Positions 5,736 to 11,706 of a DNA stretch of 12,221 nt are shown here, in pieces. The translations under genes and the position numbers were made by a program. Source of the DNA: RGIG4140 sp045632845 (GTDB lineage Bacteria; Pseudomonadota; Alphaproteobacteria; CAAHEQ01; UBA3637). Below the pieces are notes generated by a model. The model saw only the letters and a list, made by a program, of their open reading frames with translations. It ran no database searches and had not been told where the DNA came from. The first letter of the stretch is position 1, and the number at the start of each line of letters is the position of its first letter. The stretch is taken from assembly GCA_045632845.1 (NCBI GenBank), contig JAZQXL010000022.1:1-12221 (forward strand). Direction: 5' to 3'.

Positions 5736-5966
5736 TTATATGTTTTTAAAATCAGACCCATCCTTTAACTCTACAAAAGCAACATCATCAAAGTAGTCTG
5801 CTAATCGGTGTCCTTCACAAGGATCAAACCATTCTTCATTGCCATCTTTGTATTTAACAAACAAGCACTGGTCTCCACTAATTTTTAAAAAAACAGCACT
5901 TACTACTTCTTTTGTTATTTCAACCTCTTTTGGATTTTTTAAAAAATCATATATTGTTATTTTCAT
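5736..5966 (-). CDS. Hypothetical acidic protein, 76 aa
   Basis: A small acidic soluble protein; alternating hydrophobic residues (VVSAVFLKISGDQCLFVKYKDG) suggest a beta-strand fold, followed by NEEWFDPCEGHRLADYF. No known family was recognised. Its ATG overlaps the stop of the upstream gene by 4 bases. It belongs to a run of five small uncharacterised early genes (5736-7579), a position where temperate phages often carry host-takeover or anti-defence functions, though nothing in it shows that. Confidence 0.6.
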   Translation of the reverse strand: MKITIYDFLKNPKEVEITKEVVSAVFLKISGDQCLFVKYKDGNEEWFDPCEGHRLADYFDDVAFVELKDGSDFKNI

Positions 5967-6181
5967 CTACCAACCTTTCTCAAGCTCTTTTTCCAATTTT
6001 CAGCAGGTGCTATGTCAAAAGAAGCACTCAAAAGAATGTAATCAAAATGAGAAAAACTAACAATATACCAGTCATTATAATCTCTTTTTGGTTTTTCTCT
6101 AAACCAATACCAAGTTCCGTCCTCATCCATAGCAACCCAGCCTTTTTTCATAAACGGTATCAAATCTTCAATGTTAATCAT
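5963..6181 (-). CDS. Hypothetical Trp-rich protein, 72 aa
   Basis: A small protein with five Trp and many aromatic residues: PFMKKGWVAMDEDGTWYWF near the N-terminus, DWYIVSF in the middle, and APAENWKKSL near the end. I recall similar 'KGWVAMDxDG-W-WF ... IAPAExW-KSL' proteins in other gut-type phages, but without an assigned function. The start overlaps the upstream stop by one base and its stop overlaps the next start by four, so translation is tightly coupled. Confidence 0.65.
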   Translation of the reverse strand: MINIEDLIPFMKKGWVAMDEDGTWYWFREKPKRDYNDWYIVSFSHFDYILLSASFDIAPAENWKKSLRKVGR

Positions 6182-6648
6182 TATTTTCTTCCATAAATGC
6201 CATTTTGCTTATTTGTTCCAAGCATTTCCTGTATTTTGCCTAGAATATCATAAGCCTCTTGTTTTGTTGTGTTTTTGCAGGGTTTATAATGACCATCTGA
6301 GTCAGAGAATAGGGCGTATTGAAACAATTCTTCTATCTGTTTAATTTTTTCGAGTAGTTCAGCATTTTCTTCTTCAAGCCTTTCTCTTTCTTCGTCTGCC
6401 TTAACAAATTTATTCATTAATGATTTAAACATAAGCTTTGATAATCCATCATTAGACTCTTGTAGTTCTTCCCATTCTTCATAAGACGGAACAGGTGCAA
6501 GGACTTCTTCTATTGCCCATTCATTGTATCTTTCAAAATCTTGTCCAATAAAATAATCAATGCATTTTTTGTTTGGCACTATGCTTAAATAATACCAACC
6601 CTCTTTAAGTGTTCCATTCTTCCATTTCTCTGTAAGTGTTTCGCTCAT
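6181..6648 (-). CDS. Hypothetical protein with central coiled coil, 155 aa
   Basis: The N-terminal part (about 1-60) is a Trp/Tyr-rich domain (LKEGWYYLSI, then EEVLAPVPSYEEWEEL), a pattern common in phage proteins of unknown function. Residues about 80-110 form a strong coiled coil (KADEERERLEEENAELLEKI). The C-terminus (KNTTKQEAYDILGKIQEML) is helical. AAAGGAG precedes ATG 6648. The coiled coil suggests an oligomer or binding partner. No catalytic motif was seen. Confidence 0.7.
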   Translation of the reverse strand: MSETLTEKWKNGTLKEGWYYLSIVPNKKCIDYFIGQDFERYNEWAIEEVLAPVPSYEEWEELQESNDGLSKLMFKSLMNKFVKADEERERLEEENAELLEKIKQIEELFQYALFSDSDGHYKPCKNTTKQEAYDILGKIQEMLGTNKQNGIYGRK

Positions 6649-6680
6649 CTCAACTCCTTTTTGTTAAGGACATTAATGTC

Positions 6681-7142
6681 CTAATCAATCCTAAATATCA
6701 ACTTCAACTTATCTTCGCCAAGCTCATTGATGGCTTTTTTGACAGAGGATTCACTTGCAAAACGGTAAGGGGAGTATATAAAATTAAACCAGTCCCAAGC
6801 GAAAACATCTCTTTTGTCGTTATATTCAATAAAATATGCGCTTTCCTCACCTTCCCAATCACACAAATCCAAAAGCTCCCTTTCAGCAAGCCTGCGGTCT
6901 AGCTCTTTTTGTGCTTCTTCTTCTGTTTCAAAGCAGTTGCCTAATTTATATCTACCTAATAAAATGTCATTTTTTGATGTCCAAAAGTCATAATCAATAG
7001 TTCCATCATCATAAATATGCCAATAAGGTTCCCCTTCCTTAGGCTTCCACCGTTTCGTTTTTCTAACATCAGCAACTTGCTTTTTCAATTCCATATATTC
7101 TTCGTATTGAGCTTTTGTGATAACTCTGATTTCTTCACTCAT
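6681..7142 (-). CDS. Hypothetical phage early protein, 153 aa
   Basis: The N-terminal helix (ITKAQYEEYMELKKQ) leads to a conserved-looking module at about 31-80: RWKPKEGEPYWHIYDDGTID, then LGNCFETEEEAQKELDRRL. This 'W-x-P-x-x-G-x-x-Y-x-x-I ... GN-F-x-T-x-EEA' pattern is widespread in phages of Firmicutes and Proteobacteria and has no assigned function that I know. The C-terminal half is Trp/Tyr-rich with WDWFNFIYSPYRFAS and ends in a segment (KLKLIFRID) suggesting a mixed alpha/beta fold. AGGGG precedes ATG 7142. It is probably a soluble early-expressed protein; the role is unknown. Confidence 0.72.
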   Translation of the reverse strand: MSEEIRVITKAQYEEYMELKKQVADVRKTKRWKPKEGEPYWHIYDDGTIDYDFWTSKNDILLGRYKLGNCFETEEEAQKELDRRLAERELLDLCDWEGEESAYFIEYNDKRDVFAWDWFNFIYSPYRFASESSVKKAINELGEDKLKLIFRID

Positions 7143-7156
7143 TTTAAACCCCTATC

Positions 7157-7579
7157 TTACTTTAACATCCATGAAACCTTTTGTCCTTTTGATTCAAGAA
7201 CCTCAATGTTATAATTGTATAATCTTTCAGTATATTCTTTGGAAAACTCAAAGCCGTCATACATGGCTCTTTTTTTCCTTGAACCTATTAAGTGTAGTTT
7301 TTTATATTTAAAAACAAAACCAAAATAAGATGCTACACAAGAACAACTACAAGATATAGGAACATCAAAAAATTGTTGAGTGCTAATCTCAGGCAAAGAA
7401 TCCATTATTTCCTTTTTGGCTTTTTTAAAAATTCTTCTTTCTTTTTCATTAAAAGATATTTCTGCATCTTTGATAAAACGGCTGTTCAGCGTTTTTTCTA
7501 GTTCAGTAACGGTTTCTTGAAGATTATCAACCTTTTCTTCAAGCTCATTGATTTTATCCTTATAATTTTTAAAAAACAT
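7157..7579 (-). CDS. Hypothetical protein with N-terminal coiled coil, 140 aa
   Basis: Residues about 8-35 form a heptad coiled coil (INELEEKVDNLQETVTELEK). A basic helix follows (NEKERRIFKKAKKEIMDSL), then a short Cys-rich stretch with CSCSC (about 76-80), and a C-terminal region with aromatic and basic residues. The three closely spaced Cys could bind metal or be structural. GAGAGG precedes ATG 7579. No family was recognised. Confidence 0.62.
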   Translation of the reverse strand: MFFKNYKDKINELEEKVDNLQETVTELEKTLNSRFIKDAEISFNEKERRIFKKAKKEIMDSLPEISTQQFFDVPISCSCSCVASYFGFVFKYKKLHLIGSRKKRAMYDGFEFSKEYTERLYNYNIEVLESKGQKVSWMLK

Positions 7580-7581
7580 TT

Positions 7582-7722
7582 TTACCTCTCATTCACAATA
7601 AAGAAAGACAACCACCAAAAACAAAGTAGGGCATTAAAGATGGCTGAGGCATACCAACCCAAATAAAAAGAAAATGCCACTAGAAAATCTAAAACCAAAA
7701 ATGGTAAATAATATTTCATCAT
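7582..7722 (-). CDS. Small membrane protein, 46 aa
   Basis: A longer version starting at 7770 would run inside the upstream gene and is rejected: ATG 7722 has GGAAGGA upstream and begins one base after the upstream stop. The product is almost entirely hydrophobic, with two likely membrane segments (YYLPFLVLDFLVAFSFYLGW and SAIFNALLCFWWLSFFIV) and a polar NER end. Such a hairpin in an early operon could act on the host membrane (for example in exclusion) or be a small accessory protein; no family match is claimed. Confidence 0.55.
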   Translation of the reverse strand: MMKYYLPFLVLDFLVAFSFYLGWYASAIFNALLCFWWLSFFIVNER

Positions 7723-7723
7723 T

Positions 7724-8131
7724 TTAAAATCCTTCCGTTGATGGGATGTAGCATCCGATTTTGGATGCAAACATCAATAAATCGTTAATATATTTTGTTA
7801 CTTCATCTTTATGAGCCTTTGAAAAACAAAGACGGCGTGGGAGCTTTCTTTCACCTTTAGAGGTGTTGACTATATCGAAATAGAACATCTCACGCATGAA
7901 ATAATCGAATTGTTCGTCTGTGATATTTTCAAGCTCATAACCGCAATCAATCAACCCTTGTTTTAAGCGAGGGTAAACAACACCAAATATATACGCCTGT
8001 TGATTTCTGCTTACCCTGTCCTTAACTTCTTTTGTTTCAATATCAAATGGCTTAAAGTTGCGCATCAGCTTATTGTTCATAGCTTGCACATATCTCTGCC
8101 ATTCTGTGAGGTTAATGATGGTCGTTTTCAT
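7724..8131 (-). CDS. NinB/Orf-like recombination accessory protein
   Basis: A 135-residue protein. The segment SRNQQAYIFGVVYPRLKQGL (about 41-60) matches the 'R-x-x-x-Q-N/Q-x-Y-x-x-G-V-V' start of phage NinB/Orf-like proteins, and the C-terminus (KYINDLLMFASKIGCYIPS) matches their usual 'helix, then G-x-YIP' ending. In lambda, Orf/NinB helps load recombination proteins on single-stranded DNA. Being next to a Rad52-like annealing protein supports a recombination role. AGGA precedes ATG 8131. The match is by pattern only, so the exact family is less certain than the pathway. Confidence 0.65.
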   Translation of the reverse strand: MKTTIINLTEWQRYVQAMNNKLMRNFKPFDIETKEVKDRVSRNQQAYIFGVVYPRLKQGLIDCGYELENITDEQFDYFMREMFYFDIVNTSKGERKLPRRLCFSKAHKDEVTKYINDLLMFASKIGCYIPSTEGF

Positions 8132-8133
8132 AA

Positions 8134-8787
8134 CTATCCTGCATTTAATGTTTCAAAAGAAGGGATGTAATCAGCATCTTTAGCTAAGAGAGAATCAAAC
8201 ATTTCCCACATTTCAGCTTGTTTTTGTGGTTGGTGCTTGCGTTTTTCAGCTTCTTTCATAAGTACTGGAAAAGATTCTTCAATCAGTTGGATCTTTGCAT
8301 CTGGTCTTTTGAGATAATTGTAAGCTTTTTCAAAGCGAACCTCAAACTCAGCTTTATTATCTGCTTTCGTTTGTGCTGCTTTTTGCGCTGGCGTTAGTTG
8401 TTCTTCTTCTGGTAAATCTTCACCAGCGTAAATGTAAAGTCCTAAACCATGGCGAGCCAAAGCTTTTGTTAAAGAGCGTTGAATGGCTTTGTTAACATCA
8501 AATGAAGTGATGTTATCAACAGGAATGGATTTGTTTTTAAAATCCATAATAGGCAAATATTCAATATATTCTTGATTGGCAATTGTTACACCTGTTTTAA
8601 CCCATCCCGTTTTGCCATCAGTATGATAGCACCAGCCATTAGCATTTTCATAAATAGTGTATTGAGCATCTGGGAAAGCTTTTTTTACCTCTGTCCAGGC
8701 CCAAGCCCAAGACAAGTATGAAAGACCATTTTTCTTTTCAACATGTCCATTGACATTGATGTTGTTTAAAGTTTCAAAAACGTTCAT
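8134..8787 (-). CDS. Rad52-like single-strand annealing protein (DUF1071 family)
   Basis: A 217-residue phage recombinase of the DUF1071/Sak-type single-strand annealing group. Such proteins bind single-stranded DNA and pair complementary strands during phage recombination and repair. The N-terminal signature GLSYLSWAWAWTEVKKAFPD (about 21-40), the central IPVDNITSFDVNKAIQRSL (about 88-106) and the following ALARHGLGLYIYAGEDLP are diagnostic. The C-terminal part (about 130-217) is a variable charged helical tail. AAAGGG precedes ATG 8787. It is followed by the NinB/Orf-like gene, forming a recombination pair. No exonuclease partner is seen beside it. Confidence 0.9.
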   Translation of the reverse strand: MNVFETLNNINVNGHVEKKNGLSYLSWAWAWTEVKKAFPDAQYTIYENANGWCYHTDGKTGWVKTGVTIANQEYIEYLPIMDFKNKSIPVDNITSFDVNKAIQRSLTKALARHGLGLYIYAGEDLPEEEQLTPAQKAAQTKADNKAEFEVRFEKAYNYLKRPDAKIQLIEESFPVLMKEAEKRKHQPQKQAEMWEMFDSLLAKDADYIPSFETLNAG

Positions 8788-8912
8788 TATTCTGCCCTTT
8801 CTTCAATGATGACTTGATCGATTTTGTCAGAGATGGCGCAGCCAAAGATCATAGTGATCATAAATGCTCCGAATAAAAGACAAGAGATTGCTTCTTTGAT
8901 TGTTTCAACCAT
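8787..8912 (-). CDS. Small membrane peptide, 41 aa
   Basis: A short frame starting at ATG 8912 with AAGGGGG upstream. Its stop shares one base with the start of the annealing-protein gene, and it begins two bases after the upstream gene's stop region, so it fits the operon exactly. The product has a short N-terminal helix (MVETIKEAIS), a hydrophobic segment (about 11-27, CLLFGAFMITMIFGCAI) and an acidic C-terminus. FGCA is a poor lipobox, so a one-pass membrane peptide is more likely than a lipoprotein. Function is unknown. An opposite-strand frame over the same bases is judged a shadow. Confidence 0.6.
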   Translation of the reverse strand: MVETIKEAISCLLFGAFMITMIFGCAISDKIDQVIIEERAE

Positions 8913-8914
8913 TG

Positions 8915-9226
8915 TTACCCCCTTACTTTCAAAAGATTGGAAAGATCAGAAACACCCATCATTGTCTCAAATGAGCTTTGAGCTTCTGATTTTTTTGGTT
9001 CAAATTCACGATAAGGATTGTTTTTGTTAAGTTGATGCCAATAACCACTTTTATAAAGAATATATTCAAACATGTTGAATAATCCCATTTCATCAGCTTG
9101 ATTGAGAATAGATTCACAAGCGCGTTCTTCAGCCTGTGATTGTGTTAAATCCTCACACTCGTCTAAAACATAAGGAACGCGTTCTTCAATTTCACACACA
9201 ACGTCTTGTATTATTTTTTCAAACAT
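8915..9226 (-). CDS. Hypothetical acidic protein, first gene of the early left operon
   Basis: A 103-residue acidic, helical protein (VVCEIEERVPYVLDE, then QAEERACESILNQADEMGLF), followed by aromatic residues (FEYILYKSGYWHQ) and a polar tail. AGGAGG lies just before ATG 9226 and the promoter/operator about 45 bases upstream, so it is the first product after the lytic switch. No family was recognised. Its position recalls early leftward proteins of lambdoid phages that modify host functions, but it is not N-like in composition (acidic, not Arg-rich). Confidence 0.62.
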   Translation of the reverse strand: MFEKIIQDVVCEIEERVPYVLDECEDLTQSQAEERACESILNQADEMGLFNMFEYILYKSGYWHQLNKNNPYREFEPKKSEAQSSFETMMGVSDLSNLLKVRG

Positions 9227-9264
9227 AAAAACCTCCTCATTAATTGCATTTTTGATATCTTATA

Positions 9265-9281
9265 ATTGCATATTATGCAAC
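9265..9281 (-). promoter_or_regulatory. Operator-like palindrome over the -10 of the early left promoter
   Basis: ATTGCATATTATGCAAC is a near-perfect 17-base palindrome differing by one arm base from ATTGCAT-N3-ATGCAAT in the right promoter. It covers the -10 hexamer of the early left promoter. Confidence 0.75.
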
Positions 9282-9298
9282 TATCACAAATAAGTCAA
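9270..9298 (-). promoter_or_regulatory. Early left promoter
   Basis: Read on the - strand: TTGACT (9298-9293), 17 bases, TAATAT (9275-9270), about 44 bases before ATG 9226. It would drive the whole leftward early operon through to the recombinase. Palindromes overlap both hexamers. Confidence 0.8.
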
Positions 9299-9314
9299 TG
9301 CATTTTTATGCATT
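9297..9314. promoter_or_regulatory. Second palindrome touching the -35 of the early left promoter
   Basis: AATGCATTTTTATGCATT has perfect 7-base arms around TTTT, and overlaps the outer bases of the -35 hexamer. In the right promoter a similar palindrome overlaps the -35 in the same way, so this is probably a second repressor or Cro site, with a 4-base rather than 3-base centre. Confidence 0.6.
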
Positions 9315-9505
9315 TTTTATGTTTTTTTTATAACATATTGAAATGTAATAATAAAAAAATATAAAATGTGGAAAATAATATTAAAAAATGTGGCGTTTTT
9401 GTTTTTCAAAGTGCATATATATGCAATATTTTTTAGAATTCTTAAAATTATTTTAACAAAAAAATACGAATCGGAAAAAGAGTGTTAAGTGTTTGAAATA
9501 AAAAG
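9315..9505. other. AT-rich non-coding gap
   Basis: About 190 bases of mostly A/T runs between the early left promoter region and the terminator. The only clear structure is TGCATATATATGCA (9412-9425), a perfect 14-base palindrome containing the same TGCA half-site as the operators but with no convincing promoter beside it. A 40-codon forward frame from ATG 9366 has no ribosome site and is not called. No RNA gene was seen. Confidence 0.5.
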
Positions 9506-9536
9506 AAAACCACCCATAGTTGCAATGGGTGGTTTT
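9506..9536 (-). terminator. Strong intrinsic terminator after the repressor-lipoprotein operon
   Basis: AAAACCACCCAT (9506-9517) pairs perfectly with ATGGGTGGTTTT (9525-9536) around a 7-base loop. On the - strand it is followed by T-rich sequence, closing the operon whose last stop is at 9586. The + strand also has a T-run, so it may work both ways and insulate the early left promoter. Confidence 0.9.
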
Positions 9537-9585
9537 TGTTCACTGCAGTTAAAATATATTACATATAACTGTAATTGTAAAGATT

Positions 9586-10167
9586 TTAATGAAGAATTAC
9601 ATTGTAATAGGAGGGGTTAGAGAGTTTTCTTGTTAATCTTTCTTTTTCGCTCTTAAGTTGTTGTTGTTTGTGATGTATATAAAGTTGTTCAAGTTCAACC
9701 TTGCATTTGTTAAATTGAATTGTTCCTCTTTTTAATCCATATTCAATACAGGTGTTTTCATCATTATTGTATCTTGACACCATTAAATCGTATGTCTTTT
9801 TATAAGATCCTTTATGATACATATATACATCTGTTTGGAAAACATCAAAACGAGATTTGTTACATACAACATAGTCAGATGTGCCTTTTTCCCATCCAAA
9901 TAATCTACATCGTTTTGCTATTAAAATTTTGGTTTTTTTTGTGTATTCTTTTTCTTCTTGTTCTTTTTTTGCTTTTTCAATTTCTTTATTTTTTTGAGCT
10001 TCAGATTCTTCTTGCTGTTTTTTTTGCTGGTATTCTTGTTCCTCTAACTCAATTTGTTTGTTTTTAGCATCGATATAGTCAATATACCAGCCAACAACTC
10101 CGCCATTCATCATAAACTCACAGCCAGATAAAACAAAAAGTATGGGTATTAAAGCAAGTTTTTTCAT
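9586..10167 (-). CDS. Lipoprotein with two C-x14-C modules, repressor-linked (moron candidate)
   Basis: A 193-residue protein from ATG 10167 (AGGA upstream); a much longer frame starting at 10392 would lie inside the repressor and is rejected. A lipoprotein signal (MKKLALIPILFVLSGC) has Cys16 as lipidation site. Residues about 35-80 form a Gln/Glu/Lys-rich coiled coil. Two copies of a module follow: C87-RLFGWEKGTSDYVV-C102 and C140-IEYGLKRGTIQFNK-C155, both C-x2-[FY]-G-x2-[KR]-GT-x2-[YF]-x2-C. Similar single modules occur in proteobacterial lipoproteins. It starts 4 bases after the repressor stop and ends at a terminator, so it is probably made in the lysogen. Such genes often alter the cell surface or exclude other phages; that role is inference. 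Confidence 0.8.
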   Translation of the reverse strand: MKKLALIPILFVLSGCEFMMNGGVVGWYIDYIDAKNKQIELEEQEYQQKKQQEESEAQKNKEIEKAKKEQEEKEYTKKTKILIAKRCRLFGWEKGTSDYVVCNKSRFDVFQTDVYMYHKGSYKKTYDLMVSRYNNDENTCIEYGLKRGTIQFNKCKVELEQLYIHHKQQQLKSEKERLTRKLSNPSYYNVILH

Positions 10168-10171
10168 ATTC

Positions 10172-10888
10172 CTATCCAACTCTTCTGACATGATAAATGA
10201 CTTTGCCAACAACACGAATATCGTCAGCATTTTCAGCCGTGTAATCTTCATAGCGTTGATTATCTGACTTAAGGGTGATACTGCCTGTAAATGGATTGAT
10301 TTGGAAGCGCCTAATTGACATAGCATCCCCAATAACAATAACATATAAGCCATCAGCTCGTGGTGTTGTGTATGAAATATCAATCCACACAAAATCGCCA
10401 GAATTTATGGTTGGGGACATAGAATCATCAACTGTATTGATAATTTTTACATTATCCGGATTTGTTTTTGTATAAGCCTTAAGTGCGGCAGGCGTCATCA
10501 TCTGCTGACCGAAAGCATTATCGGATAAATTTTCAATATCATCACCACGGCACTTTTTAGCATCAATCATATCAATGCCGATGAGTTCTTGATTAGCTGT
10601 ATCAGAAGCGTTGTTAGGTGTATCTTCAGAAGGTTTATCAATATCTAAAAACACAACATCATCACGAAGATCATCATTGTAATTACTGAGAGATGTTGTT
10701 TCTATTTTTAACTTTTCGGCAAAAATAGTGATTTTTCTTAATGGTATTTTGCGAATAACACCACCATTTACAAGTCTATTTGTTATCATTTCTGATAATC
10801 TTGCTGGTTGTAAATCAATAACTTTTGCAAACTCTAAACGAGTGTAGCCACAATCTTTAATGCGTTGTTCTAGCCAATCCCATTTCAT
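10172..10888 (-). CDS. Phage repressor, S24/LexA-like, with altered self-cleavage residues
   Basis: A 238-residue repressor. The N-terminal domain has a helix-turn-helix (about 15-36, YTRLEFAKVIDLQPARLSEM). A linker follows (about 70-110), then an S24 peptidase-like domain with the nucleophile S156 in VDDSMSPT, GDFVWID and the closing SDNQRY. The residue 37 positions after the Ser, where LexA and UmuD have the catalytic Lys, is R193 in MSIRRFQ. The expected cleavage region reads C113-R114-G115 instead of a Cys-Gly or Ala-Gly pair. AGGAGG precedes ATG 10888. It should bind the palindromes at 10908-10998 and 9265-9314 and keep the lytic genes off. The changes suggest weak or no RecA-driven cleavage. 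Confidence is high for repressor, moderate for loss of cleavage. Confidence 0.92.
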   Translation of the reverse strand: MKWDWLEQRIKDCGYTRLEFAKVIDLQPARLSEMITNRLVNGGVIRKIPLRKITIFAEKLKIETTSLSNYNDDLRDDVVFLDIDKPSEDTPNNASDTANQELIGIDMIDAKKCRGDDIENLSDNAFGQQMMTPAALKAYTKTNPDNVKIINTVDDSMSPTINSGDFVWIDISYTTPRADGLYVIVIGDAMSIRRFQINPFTGSITLKSDNQRYEDYTAENADDIRVVGKVIYHVRRVG

Positions 10889-10907
10889 TGTTTATACCTC
10901 CTATATA

Positions 10908-10924
10908 ATTACACATATTGTAAT
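10908..10924 (-). promoter_or_regulatory. Operator-like palindrome at the repressor promoter
   Basis: ATTACACATATTGTAAT has 6-base perfect arms (ATTACA/TGTAAT) and the same 17-base length and 3-base centre as ATTGCAT-N3-ATGCAAT, differing by G-to-A and T-to-C in each half. It covers the -10 of the repressor promoter, suggesting autoregulation or Cro control. Confidence 0.65.
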
Positions 10925-10945
10925 ACTTTTTTGAAAAAAAGTCAA
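10917..10945 (-). promoter_or_regulatory. Repressor promoter
   Basis: Read on the - strand: TTGACT (10945-10940), 17 bases, TACAAT (10922-10917), about 28 bases before ATG 10888. It should transcribe the repressor and the lipoprotein up to the terminator at 9506-9536. Confidence 0.75.
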
Positions 10946-10959
10946 GTTTATTTAAAATA

Positions 10960-10976
10960 ATTGCATTTTGTGCATT
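10960..10976 (+). promoter_or_regulatory. Operator-like palindrome overlapping the -35 of the early right promoter
   Basis: ATTGCATTTTGTGCATT differs from the perfect site by two bases in the right arm. It overlaps the first two bases of the -35 hexamer; its centre is 22 bases from the centre of the perfect site, about two helical turns, which would allow cooperative binding. Confidence 0.65.
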
Positions 10977-11004
10977 GACAAATTGCATAAAATGCAATTA
11001 TAAT
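10975..11004 (+). promoter_or_regulatory. Early right promoter
   Basis: Perfect consensus hexamers TTGACA (10975-10980) and TATAAT (10999-11004) with an 18-base spacer that is almost exactly filled by the palindrome 10982-10998. It drives the Cro-like gene and the replication genes. Confidence 0.88.
10982..10998 (+). promoter_or_regulatory. Perfect operator palindrome in the early right promoter spacer
   Basis: ATTGCATAAAATGCAAT: two perfect 7-base arms around AAA, lying between the -35 and -10. Being the most symmetrical copy, it is the best candidate for the high-affinity repressor or Cro site. Confidence 0.8.
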
Positions 11005-11032
11005 GAATTATAACATAAAGAAAGGTTATTTA

Positions 11033-11227
11033 ATGACATTAAAAGAGTATATAAAAATCAATAATTTTAGTCAATACAGATTTGCAAAAATGACAAATAT
11101 ATCACCAGCAAATATTAGCAGATGGATCAACGATAAATGCATTCCATCATTACACCACTTAAAAAAAATTAAAGAGATTACGGATGGGCAAGTTACAATT
11201 GTTGATTTTTATGAGGGTAAGCAATGA
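11033..11227 (+). CDS. Cro-like helix-turn-helix regulator
   Basis: A 64-residue protein. An ATG at 11003 overlaps the promoter -10 and has no ribosome site; ATG 11033 has AAAGAAAGG 7 bases upstream and is chosen. The helix-turn-helix is FSQYRFAKMTNISPANISRW (about 12-31), followed by helices and a short VTIVDFY end, the usual layout of Cro and YdaS-like proteins. As the first gene from the early right promoter and divergent from the repressor, it should bind the same palindromes and favour the lytic state. The stop overlaps the next start by ATGA. Confidence 0.85.
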   Translation: MTLKEYIKINNFSQYRFAKMTNISPANISRWINDKCIPSLHHLKKIKEITDGQVTIVDFYEGKQ

Positions 11228-11706
11228 AACAAGACATCTTCAAAAGAATGACGGTTGCTGAATACAAAGCATTTGCAAGAATTAAGCATTTGACTTTTGT
11301 GAATGGATGCGCTGTCAACTCTGAAGATGAATTGTGCATTGCCTGCGTGGATTGGTTTGACAGAGTGATTAAACGGCCATTTGACATGATCCACATTCCA
11401 AACGAAGGAGCAAGAACCAAAGCAAACGGTGCCAAGCTCAAAAGAATGGGATTACGAGCAGGGGTAGCAGATTACTTGATCAGCAAAAAGGGAATGCCTG
11501 TTGGATTTATGGAATTTAAATTTGGCAATGGCAAACCAACAGAGAACCAAAAGAGGTTCAAAGATTATGTTTTAGCAGGTGGTTTTAATTGGCAAGAGAT
11601 ACGGTCTTTTGAAGATTTTAAAAACACTTTGATTGAGTGGGGCGTGTATCAGCCCCAGAAGAGTGGCAGAAATGCCTTGGATAAACTTTTTGAGGGAAAA
11701 AAATGA
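11224..11706 (+). CDS. VRR-NUC domain nuclease
   Basis: A 160-residue protein with the VRR-NUC form of the PD-(D/E)XK nuclease fold: Glu near residue 35 (SEDEL), HIPNEGARTKANGAKLKRMG (about 57-76), AGVADYLI with the catalytic Asp83, MEFKFGNGK with E97-x-K99, and Q109 in TENQK. Stand-alone VRR-NUC proteins are common in phage replication modules and probably process branched or flapped DNA, like the nuclease domain of FAN1. It is coupled on both sides by ATGA overlaps. The segment after residue 140 is a short basic tail. The substrate in this phage is not known. Confidence 0.9.
   Translation: MKQDIFKRMTVAEYKAFARIKHLTFVNGCAVNSEDELCIACVDWFDRVIKRPFDMIHIPNEGARTKANGAKLKRMGLRAGVADYLISKKGMPVGFMEFKFGNGKPTENQKRFKDYVLAGGFNWQEIRSFEDFKNTLIEWGVYQPQKSGRNALDKLFEGKK

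Noticed and set aside
8824..9030. 68-residue forward frame
   Set aside because: Antisense to the 41-aa membrane peptide and the 103-aa early protein, which fit operon spacing; no ribosome site of its own.
9366..9488. 40-residue hydrophobic forward frame in the AT-rich gap
   Set aside because: No ribosome binding site, crosses the 9412-9425 palindrome, and open frames of this size with Phe/Ile/Lys are expected by chance in such AT-rich DNA.
9720..10067. 115-residue forward frame opposite the lipoprotein gene
   Set aside because: A Phe/Leu-rich antisense shadow of the Lys/Glu/Gln-rich coiled coil; no ribosome site.
10168..10392. Extended N-terminus of the lipoprotein gene from an ATG at 10392
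   Set aside because: It lies inside the repressor gene in another frame. The internal ATG at 10167 has a ribosome site, and a complete lipoprotein signal begins there.
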